NCBI GenBank assembly: GCA_016763235.1
Contig: JAESUE010000016.1
Location: forward strand, 1-10,070
Direction of reading: 5' to 3'
Source of the DNA: Pseudomonadales bacterium
GTDB taxonomy: Bacteria; Pseudomonadota; Gammaproteobacteria; Pseudomonadales; UBA3067
DNA length: 10,070 nucleotides
Shown: positions 1-5,330 of the stretch, piece by piece
Layout: each line of letters starts with the position of its first letter
Position numbering within the stretch: position 1 is the stretch's first letter
Made by a program: the position numbers and the translations under genes
The notes under the pieces: model-generated
The model's input: the letters and a program-made list of their open reading frames with translations, nothing else
What the model was told of the DNA's origin: nothing
The model's database searches: none

Positions 1-678
1 ACCGCTGAAGATCCTGTCGAAATCGGTTTAGCGGGCATCAACCAAGTTAACGTTAACCCAAAAGCGGGCCTAACTTTTTCTAAAGCTTTAAAGGCCTTTC
101 TGCGCCAAGATCCAGACATCATTATGGTCGGTGAGATCCGAGACCTAGAGACCGCTGAAATTGCCATCAAAGCAGCCCAAACCGGCCATATGGTGCTTTC
201 CACACTACATACCAATGACTCGGTTTCAACGGCCATGCGCCTTATAGATATGGGTTGCGAACCTTTTCTCGTTGCCTCCGCACTGAAAGGAATCGTGGCG
301 CAGAGATTAGTGAAAAAAATATGCGAACACTGTAAACAACCCTATGAACTAAGTGTGCAAGAAAATATTTGGTTAGAAAGCATTAATGCCGATAAAGTCG
401 GCGTGCCATATTTTCTCGGTAGCGGGTGTCATCACTGTAATAATACGGGTTACACCGGACGACTGGGTGTTTATGAGTTACTGGAATTAGATGAGCCGAT
501 GCTTGATGCTTTGCGAAGAGGAGATACTGCGGAATTTTCAAAAGCTGCCTACTACAATAAACATTTTATTCCCCTGGCTGAATGTGCGTTGCAATATGCA
601 TCTGAAGGAATAACCTCCGTACAGGAAGTCTTTAGAATAAGCTCATCCCTTGAAGATCGCGTTTCTGAGGCAAGTTGA
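1..678 (+). CDS. mshE: MSHA pilus assembly ATPase MshE, C-terminal part (5' end outside window)
   Basis: This is the C-terminal 225 residues of a GspE/PilB-family secretion ATPase, a cytoplasmic hexamer that powers pilus extension. The frame is open from base 1, so the first in-frame ATG (124) is internal. Visible motifs in order: an Asp box (TAEDPVE, visible residues 1-7), a Walker B region (DPDIIMVGEIRD, about 37-48), a His box with the TGH and STLHTN segments (about 62-71), and a zinc-binding tetracysteine made of two CxxC pairs (visible residues 108/111 and 143/146), the second followed by the usual GYTGRLGVYELL stretch. Walker A and the N-terminal domain, which in MshE proteins can bind cyclic di-GMP, lie upstream of the window. 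The MshE rather than PilB assignment rests on the downstream msh genes. The reading frame looks intact and the C-terminus looks normal. Confidence 0.93.
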   Translation, partial: TAEDPVEIGLAGINQVNVNPKAGLTFSKALKAFLRQDPDIIMVGEIRDLETAEIAIKAAQTGHMVLSTLHTNDSVSTAMRLIDMGCEPFLVASALKGIVAQRLVKKICEHCKQPYELSVQENIWLESINADKVGVPYFLGSGCHHCNNTGYTGRLGVYELLELDEPMLDALRRGDTAEFSKAAYYNKHFIPLAECALQYASEGITSVQEVFRISSSLEDRVSEAS

Positions 679-713
679 TATGAAAGCTGTTGGAACTCTC
701 CACAGGATGATTT

Positions 714-1934
714 ATGGCGCAGTTTGAATATACGGGTCGTGACTCTAGTGGAAACCGCGTTGACGGTGTATTTGAGGGTGCGAGTGAAGCTGTTGTGTTA
801 TCTTTTTTAAAAGGACAACAAATAACGCCTGTCTCAATTAATGCCACCAAAGGAAAAAAAACATCTCAAAGTATCAAGCTGGAATTTAAAAAGAAACAAG
901 AGGTGAGTATTGACGAGCTGACGATGTTTTGTCGGCAAATGAGGGCACTTACGCGTTCCGGTATTCCCATTATTCAGGCCATTAGTGGTTTAGCAGAAAA
1001 TGCTAAAACACCCTATTTCAAAGAAGTTCTCAGTAAAGTGGTCGAAGACCTGGCAGGTGGATTAAGCTTGGCCAATTCTTTGGATAACCACCCCAATATA
1101 TTTCAGCAAATGTTTGTCAGCATGGTGCATATGGGTGAAACCACGGGCCATCTCGATAAAGCATTTCATAAGCTTATTGATCACCTTGAATTAGAAAGGG
1201 AAACTCGCCGGCGCGTTTCTCAAGCTCTGCGTTACCCTATATCCGTCATCGTGGCAATTTCTATAGCCATGATTATTGTTAATATTTTTGTCATCCCAAA
1301 CTTTGCCAGTGTTTTTGCAAAATTAGGCGCCGACTTGCCACTGCCTACGCGCATTCTGATGGCGACATCTGAGTTCACAATAAATTACTGGTGGCTTATT
1401 CTAATGTTGGTCACCGGTACTGTTACAGGTGTACGAAGCTATCTAAACACCGATAACGGTGCATACAAGTGGGATATGAAAAGGTTGGAATTGCCAATAT
1501 TTGGACAAATATTCACTAAAATAATATTAGCGCGCTTTACCCGCTCATTTGCACTGCTATCGGAATCGGGTATTTCCATACTGCAAGGTTTGCGTATTAC
1601 AGCACGCGTGGTGGATAACCGATATGTATCAGAATGTGTAGAAAAAATGGTGTCAGGTATAGAACGCGGTGATTCACTGACAAATACCGCATCAAACAGC
1701 GGTTTATTTAATGGTTTAGTTTTACAAATGATCTCGGTGGGAGAGGAAACAGGCTCGGTAGATGCTCTGTTTAATGAGGTTGCAGATTTTTACGAAGAAG
1801 AAGTCGATTATGATTTAACGCGACTTGCTGATGCCATTGAGCCCATTATTTTGGTGTTTATGGGGGTTCTTGTGTTGGTGCTGGCTTTAGGGATATTTTT
1901 GCCTATGTGGAATTTGGCCGGTGCAATGACGTGA
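714..1934 (+). CDS. mshG: MSHA biogenesis inner-membrane platform protein MshG
   Basis: A 406-residue GspF/PilC-family polytopic protein that couples the MshE ATPase to pilin polymerisation in the inner membrane. It has the family's two homologous T2SF domains, roughly residues 68-192 and 270-395. The internal duplication shows in the matching segments GETTGHLD (141-148) and GEETGSVD (343-350), and in RQMRALTRSGIPI against RSFALLSESGISI. Hydrophobic segments lie at about 173-197, 225-241 and 375-398, giving the usual three-helix layout. The start at 714 is supported by an AGGA element at 704-707 with a 6-base spacer. It begins 35 bases after the mshE stop, consistent with one transcript. Full length for the family, with no sign of damage. 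Confidence 0.94.
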   Translation: MAQFEYTGRDSSGNRVDGVFEGASEAVVLSFLKGQQITPVSINATKGKKTSQSIKLEFKKKQEVSIDELTMFCRQMRALTRSGIPIIQAISGLAENAKTPYFKEVLSKVVEDLAGGLSLANSLDNHPNIFQQMFVSMVHMGETTGHLDKAFHKLIDHLELERETRRRVSQALRYPISVIVAISIAMIIVNIFVIPNFASVFAKLGADLPLPTRILMATSEFTINYWWLILMLVTGTVTGVRSYLNTDNGAYKWDMKRLELPIFGQIFTKIILARFTRSFALLSESGISILQGLRITARVVDNRYVSECVEKMVSGIERGDSLTNTASNSGLFNGLVLQMISVGEETGSVDALFNEVADFYEEEVDYDLTRLADAIEPIILVFMGVLVLVLALGIFLPMWNLAGAMT

Positions 1935-2034
1935 AAAATACGATTTTTAACCATTTAATCAATCGCTTTTGTGTTTCTGTATCTCCGCTACTGTGCAAGT
2001 GTAAGGATTTGTTAAACGGACACAATAACGCGAG

Positions 2035-2046
2035 ATAGTTAACTAT
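2035..2046. promoter_or_regulatory. Perfect 12-base palindrome upstream of mshF, possible operator
   Basis: The sequence ATAGTTAACTAT is its own reverse complement and sits 20 bases before the mshF GTG start, in the only sizeable gap between msh genes (1935-2066). In V. cholerae the msh cluster is transcribed from more than one promoter, so a control site near this position is plausible. I could not identify a convincing -35/-10 pair: TTGTTA (2009-2014) and GATAGT (2034-2039) are 19 bases apart and imperfect. The palindrome is AT-rich and could arise by chance. Confidence 0.22.
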
Positions 2047-2066
2047 TCTTAATACTAGAGAAAACG

Positions 2067-2591
2067 GTGAAAAGTGACGTTAGGCGGGTTAAAAAATTAG
2101 AGATTGTTTTAACTATCTCTCTTATAACTATCGTTGCAACGGTGTTGTTTCCGCGGGGAGTTGTACTTTTTGATAAGGCGCAGCTTTCTGGTATTGAATA
2201 TACGACCTCCGCTTATAGAGCGAGTGTTTATGCAGTGCATAATAAGTGGTTGGTAGAACCGTCGCCATTTGTAAACATAGGAAAAGAAGAAAAAGAATAC
2301 TCAGTTGTCGTTAACGCTAGTGGATGGCCGGTGGCTATTCTAGACACGGCTAAACTTGAAAGCAGTTATATGAGCACTCCACAACTACAGTGTGAACGAT
2401 TATGGCAAGTATTGTTGGCGAATAACAGCTCGAATGAAAAAGAAGGCAAACAAAAAATTAAAGTACGTAGCAAACGGGTTGATGGGAAATGTGAATACGT
2501 TTATCTATTATTAGATGAAACTTATTCAGTTATTTATGAACCGCTAGATGGATCGATAAATCTCAAGAACATACCAATCGGTAAAACGTGA
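2067..2591 (+). CDS. mshF: MshF-like protein; pilin-related but without a prepilin cleavage site
   Basis: A 174-residue protein in the position of mshF. The GTG start is the only reasonable one: an in-frame stop lies at 2040-2042 and no ATG intervenes. A weak AGAG (2057-2060) precedes it. One hydrophobic helix spans about residues 12-30. The protein aligns without gaps to the next gene's pilin: Glu12 matches pilin Glu+5, Pro29-Arg30 match PR at the same distance, and VHNKWL (57-62) matches VHSKWL. Further pilin-like points are GWP (86-88) and two cysteines (C109 in a CERLW context, C142 in CEYVY). The Gly(-1)/Phe(+1) pair is replaced by Arg7/Val8, followed by two lysines, so type IV prepilin peptidase should not process it. 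It is probably a membrane-anchored accessory protein with a periplasmic C-terminal domain. The name rests on position and general resemblance recalled from MshF proteins; a degenerate MshB is the alternative. Confidence 0.68.
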   Translation: MKSDVRRVKKLEIVLTISLITIVATVLFPRGVVLFDKAQLSGIEYTTSAYRASVYAVHNKWLVEPSPFVNIGKEEKEYSVVVNASGWPVAILDTAKLESSYMSTPQLQCERLWQVLLANNSSNEKEGKQKIKVRSKRVDGKCEYVYLLLDETYSVIYEPLDGSINLKNIPIGKT

Positions 2592-2600
2592 ATATAAATA

Positions 2601-2608
2601 AAGGTGAT
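2601..2608 (+). promoter_or_regulatory. Strong ribosome binding site that fixes the mshA start
   Basis: AAGGTGAT is an almost ideal Shine-Dalgarno sequence, with its core about 5-6 bases before ATG 2612. It favours that ATG over the upstream in-frame GTG at 2588, which overlaps the mshF stop and would add eight residues to the leader. It is the best ribosome binding site I see among the msh genes here, as expected for the major pilin. Confidence 0.75.
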
Positions 2609-2611
2609 AGT

Positions 2612-3058
2612 ATGAAAGGCTTAAGAAAAAACTCTCAAAGTGGTTTTACCCTGATTGAGTTAATTATGGTAGTGGTGATACTGGGTATTCTTTCTGCTGT
2701 TGCTGTTCCACGGTTTGCAGATTTGGGCTCTGAGGCGAGAACCGCATCTTTAGAGGGATTAGCTGGGGCATTAAAATCATCCAGCTCGATTGTACATTCT
2801 AAATGGCTTGCTGCGGGTAGTACGGGTACGTCTGTAACGGTGGAAGGCGCGACGATAACGACAACTGCTGGAGGATACCCTGATGCGCTTGCTGCAGGCA
2901 TCACTGCTGCTGCTCAGGTCGATACAACTAATGATTACCCCGCTTCTGCTGATGCAGCGGGTGGCACACTTACTTATACACTTAAAGCAACCTGTACTGT
3001 AGCTTATAATGCAGGAACTACACCGCCATCGGTTACTGTCGTTTCTACGGGCTGTTAA
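2612..3058 (+). CDS. mshA: MSHA major pilin MshA (type IVa-like prepilin)
   Basis: A 148-residue prepilin that should be cleaved by the type IV prepilin peptidase after Gly11 to give a mature pilin of 137 residues starting with Phe. The leader is short and basic (MKGLRKNSQSG). The mature N-terminus FTLIELIMVVVILGIL carries Glu at +5 and the hydrophobic polymerisation helix, ending in VPRF. The rest fits the MshA/MshB family: an EARTASLEGLAGAL stretch, a GGYPDALAAGI motif (87-97), and a C-terminal cysteine pair (C128, C148) likely to form the disulfide-bounded loop. The globular part is rich in Ala and Thr. The strong ribosome binding site and its place before mshCD support the major subunit. 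V. cholerae has a separate mshB just upstream; here only one cleavable pilin precedes mshC, so MshB cannot be fully excluded as the name. Confidence 0.86.
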   Translation: MKGLRKNSQSGFTLIELIMVVVILGILSAVAVPRFADLGSEARTASLEGLAGALKSSSSIVHSKWLAAGSTGTSVTVEGATITTTAGGYPDALAAGITAAAQVDTTNDYPASADAAGGTLTYTLKATCTVAYNAGTTPPSVTVVSTGC

Positions 3059-3073
3059 GGCGAGTTTTAATGT

Positions 3074-3562
3074 ATGCCATCGCGGCTAACTTTTGGTAGA
3101 GACTCTGGGTTCACCATCATTGAGCTTATATCTGTTGTCGTTATTCTCGGTATTGTAACGGCAGCAGCGATCCCTCTCATGTCTTCAAAAAGCGTTTTCG
3201 ATGAGCGCTTTTTTTATGATGACCTTTTACAAGCCCTTCGATTTAGCCAGCGATTATCTGTTGCGTCTGGTTGCTCTGTTCAATTAAGCATGTCTGGTAC
3301 GGCGTTCAGTTTATTGCAGGATAGCTCCTGCAATAGTGCGTCTCCCAGTTTTGATAAAACAGTTTATTTACCCGGTAGTGCTGATGCCTATCAGAATAGC
3401 GATTTACCCTCCGGCACCTCTTATAGCTCAACAGTTAGCCCAATTGTTTTTAATAGCTTAGGCCAAGCTAAAAACAGTGGCGGTAATGTTTTTTCTCAAG
3501 CAGCAATAGTCCTCGGTAGCAGAATAATTCTTGTCGATGGCGAAACAGGCTTTGCGCGATGA
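3074..3562 (+). CDS. mshC: MSHA minor pilin MshC (GspH/FimT-like)
   Basis: A 162-residue prepilin-like protein with leader MPSRLTFGRDSG, predicted cleavage after Gly12, and a mature start FTIIELISVVVILGIV with Glu at +5. The following region (FYDDLLQALRFSQRLSVASGC, split around residues 47-67) and the end GETGFA are typical of MshC/GspH-type minor pilins. C67 and C86 probably form a disulfide. It begins 15 bases after the mshA stop. An AAGGCGAG ribosome-binding-like stretch (3057-3064) overlaps the mshA stop, and a second, out-of-frame ATG lies at 3070, four bases before the real start. The last four bases overlap the mshD start (ATGA, 3559-3562), suggesting coupled translation. Minor pilins of this type are thought to prime or cap the fibre. 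Confidence 0.88.
   Translation: MPSRLTFGRDSGFTIIELISVVVILGIVTAAAIPLMSSKSVFDERFFYDDLLQALRFSQRLSVASGCSVQLSMSGTAFSLLQDSSCNSASPSFDKTVYLPGSADAYQNSDLPSGTSYSSTVSPIVFNSLGQAKNSGGNVFSQAAIVLGSRIILVDGETGFAR
3187..3215 (+). promoter_or_regulatory. Terminator- or attenuator-like hairpin inside mshC
   Basis: AAAAAGCG (3187-3194) and CGCTTTTT (3206-3213) form a perfect 8-base inverted repeat around an 11-base loop, and the T run extends to 3215 (seven T). The shape is that of an intrinsic terminator, though five of the eight pairs are A-U, so the stem is weak. It falls in codons 38-48 of mshC, about 130 bases after the mshA stop. There, partial termination would lower minor-pilin transcripts relative to mshA. 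The segment also encodes ordinary MshC protein sequence, so chance is possible. Confidence 0.3.
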
Positions 3563-4035
3563 ACATCTCTTCGCAGAAAGGTGTAACCCTCGTTGAATTA
3601 GTGATGGCAATCGCGATTGCCGGAATTGGCCTTGTTGCCTTGCTAAATACCTTTAGTTCTTTAGTGGGGCGCAGTGCTGACCCGATGATCACCCAACAAA
3701 GCATTGCCATTGCAGAATCGTTTGTAGAAGAGGTGACAGCCCAGGCATTTCTTGACCCATCAACATCCACTGTTTGCCCCGCCGCACCTGCAAGCCGCAG
3801 TGATTTTAATAATGTGTGTGATTATAACGGGTATAGCTCGTCGAGCATTACCGATGTCGCCGGTAACAGCCTAGGGCTTAGTTCTTATCAGGTGACTGTG
3901 GCGGTGAATAACGGAGCGAGTGTAACGGGGCATTTGGGGGCGATATCGGGCAGTGATATTTTACAGATAGTGGTCACTGTTGTTAACCCTTTGGGTGAAA
4001 ACGTGACGCTTTCTGGCTATCGGGTACGGTATTAA
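3559..4035 (+). CDS. mshD: MSHA minor pilin MshD (PilV/GspI-like)
   Basis: A 158-residue prepilin-like protein with a short leader (MNISSQKG) and predicted cleavage after Gly8. The mature end starts VTLVELVMAIAIAGIG, with Val rather than Phe at +1 and Glu at +5, which is tolerated in this class. Family marks are ADPMITQQSIAIAESFVEEV (split around 40-59), the RSDFNNVCDYNGY region (80-92), and a cysteine pair C73/C87. Its ATG overlaps the mshC stop by four bases and its stop lies one base before the mshO ATG, so it is part of one translationally packed unit. It is likely a minor subunit of the priming or tip complex. No damage is visible. Confidence 0.87.
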   Translation: MNISSQKGVTLVELVMAIAIAGIGLVALLNTFSSLVGRSADPMITQQSIAIAESFVEEVTAQAFLDPSTSTVCPAAPASRSDFNNVCDYNGYSSSSITDVAGNSLGLSSYQVTVAVNNGASVTGHLGAISGSDILQIVVTVVNPLGENVTLSGYRVRY

Positions 4036-4036
4036 T

Positions 4037-4921
4037 ATGCGTCAGCTTAAATTACACAGTAAGGGTTTTACACTCATTGAATTAATTATTGTAATTACGC
4101 TTACGGGCATTGTGGCTGTATTTATTTCTACGATTAGTGGCAATCAAATGTCTGCGTATATTGACGTTTCAGCCCGCGTCAATTTGGTGAATCTGGCAGA
4201 AAGCAGTTTACGTCGAATAGGGCGGGATCTACATAACGCAGTGCCTAATAGCGTTCGGGTCAGCGGTAACGCTATTGAGTTTGTGCCGATTATTAGCGCA
4301 GGCCGTTATCGAAGCGCACCCTCAGCGTTGGCCGCTTCGAATCATCTTGATTTTTCTTCTGTAGATAATAGCTTTCAAATAATGGGGGATCTCACGCAAC
4401 CAACAACGGGCTCCCGTTTAGTGATTTATAATTTTTCATGGGTAGATGGCAGCGGGCCTATTGCCGGCGTTAATTTATATGGAAGTGCAAGTACGGGCAT
4501 ATTGTCTCCGTTGGGAAGCCATGTTATTTCCCCTGCAGGAAATGAGATTACGGTTACCGATAATGGTGTTAATGATTTGGTGACGCTCGATAGCGATTTT
4601 CAATTTGCATTAAATTCGCCGAATAAACGCTTTTACGTGGTCAATGGCGCTGCTAGTTATCTATGTGATACCGGAGCAGGGGAAATAAGACGCTACGCGG
4701 GTTACGGTATTCAAAACATCCAACCCACAAGTGGGGCGTTGTCTCCTTTATCTAGCGCAAGCAGCGCTGCCTTATTGGTCGATCATGTTGAGGCATGCAC
4801 CTTGACATATTCTCCTGGTTCAACCCAGCGTAAAGCCATTGTGACGATTATTCTTACGCTTTTGGATAATGGTGAGCGTGTGCGTTTAGTGCATCAGGTT
4901 CATGTGGGGAATCGAGCATGA
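4037..4921 (+). CDS. mshO: MSHA minor pilin MshO (PilW/GspJ-like)
   Basis: A 294-residue prepilin-like protein with leader MRQLKLHSKG, predicted cleavage after Gly10, and mature start FTLIELIIVITLTGIV with Glu at +5. The segment LRRIGRDLHNAVPNSVRV (58-75), followed by IEFVPIISAGRYRSAP (80-95), is characteristic of MshO. The C-terminal half has C210 and C254, probably a disulfide, and ends in a strand-rich region (AIVTIILTLLDNGERVRL, 267-284). It is the largest minor pilin in the locus, as PilW and GspJ are in theirs. It starts one base after the mshD stop and overlaps mshP by ATGA (4918-4921), indicating coupled translation. Family knowledge places such proteins in the initiation or tip complex; the sequence alone does not show its exact partners. 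Confidence 0.88.
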   Translation: MRQLKLHSKGFTLIELIIVITLTGIVAVFISTISGNQMSAYIDVSARVNLVNLAESSLRRIGRDLHNAVPNSVRVSGNAIEFVPIISAGRYRSAPSALAASNHLDFSSVDNSFQIMGDLTQPTTGSRLVIYNFSWVDGSGPIAGVNLYGSASTGILSPLGSHVISPAGNEITVTDNGVNDLVTLDSDFQFALNSPNKRFYVVNGAASYLCDTGAGEIRRYAGYGIQNIQPTSGALSPLSSASSAALLVDHVEACTLTYSPGSTQRKAIVTIILTLLDNGERVRLVHQVHVGNRA

Positions 4922-5328
4922 AGTATTCCTCTAAAAAAGGTTTTGCATTACCGATGGTCATTTTCTTTTTGGTAATTGTGTCGGGGATTGTCACCATGAT
5001 GGCAAAACTCTCGGCTAACCAAGCGGGTTCCACAGCCCTCAGTATTCAAAGTGCAAGAGCTTATTACGCGGCAAAAAGTGGCGTTGAGTGGGCGGCCTAT
5101 CAAATTGATGCTAACCCAACATGGTGTAGCTCTGGAAGCTTGAATCTTACCGGCGGTTTAAATGGTTTTACTGTGAGTGTGTCGTGCTCGGCTTTAAATA
5201 CTTATGTAGAAGGAGGAAAATCAATCTCAATGTATGAGATAAGCTCGGTGGCTTCAAGTGGTGTTTTTGCGAGTTCTCCGGACTATGTGTATAGAAAGAT
5301 CATTGCAACACTAACGACAGAGAATTAA
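4918..5328 (+). CDS. mshP: MSHA minor pilin-like protein MshP (PilX/GspK-like)
   Basis: A 136-residue protein with a short leader (MKYSSKKG) and hydrophobic start FALPMVIFFLVIVSGIV. Cleavage is predicted after Gly8. It lacks the usual Glu at +5: residue +5 is Met and +4 is Pro, as is typical of PilX/GspK/MshP-type subunits, which are thought to sit at the very tip because they cannot form the Glu5 contact with a preceding subunit. The SARAYYAAKSGVEWAAYQI stretch (44-62) is a strong mark of this class. C70 and C80 lie close together. A GGGGA element (4906-4910) seven bases upstream supports the ATG at 4918, which overlaps the mshO stop. mshQ follows after two bases. Confidence 0.87.
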   Translation: MKYSSKKGFALPMVIFFLVIVSGIVTMMAKLSANQAGSTALSIQSARAYYAAKSGVEWAAYQIDANPTWCSSGSLNLTGGLNGFTVSVSCSALNTYVEGGKSISMYEISSVASSGVFASSPDYVYRKIIATLTTEN

Positions 5329-5330
5329 CT

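Noticed and set aside
124..678. A short separate gene starting at ATG 124.
   Set aside because: The frame is open to base 1 and encodes the conserved Asp box and Walker B residues upstream, so the ATG is internal to mshE.
680..727. Short 15-codon frame starting at ATG 680 between mshE and mshG.
   Set aside because: It runs out of frame into mshG, has no domain and no supporting signal.
1934..1948. Inverted repeat AAAAAT-ACG-ATTTTT right after mshG, as a terminator.
   Set aside because: The stem is made only of A-T pairs, too weak for an intrinsic terminator.
1931..2038. A 35-codon reading frame starting with GTG that overlaps the mshG stop (GTGA) and fills most of the mshG-mshF gap.
   Set aside because: It has only a weak ribosome binding site, no recognisable domain or clear membrane segment, and an odd Cys/Ser/Asn-rich composition. 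It most likely arises by chance, although the GTGA overlap resembles coupled genes; conservation in relatives would change this view.
2593..2598. TATAAA as a -10 box for a separate mshA promoter.
   Set aside because: No -35 element stands at the right distance, and transcription would begin within the ribosome binding site, leaving no usable leader.
2588..2611. Upstream GTG start for the pilin gene, overlapping the mshF stop.
   Set aside because: The strong AAGGTGAT ribosome binding site lies between this GTG and ATG 2612, and the shorter leader from 2612 is the normal length for prepilins.
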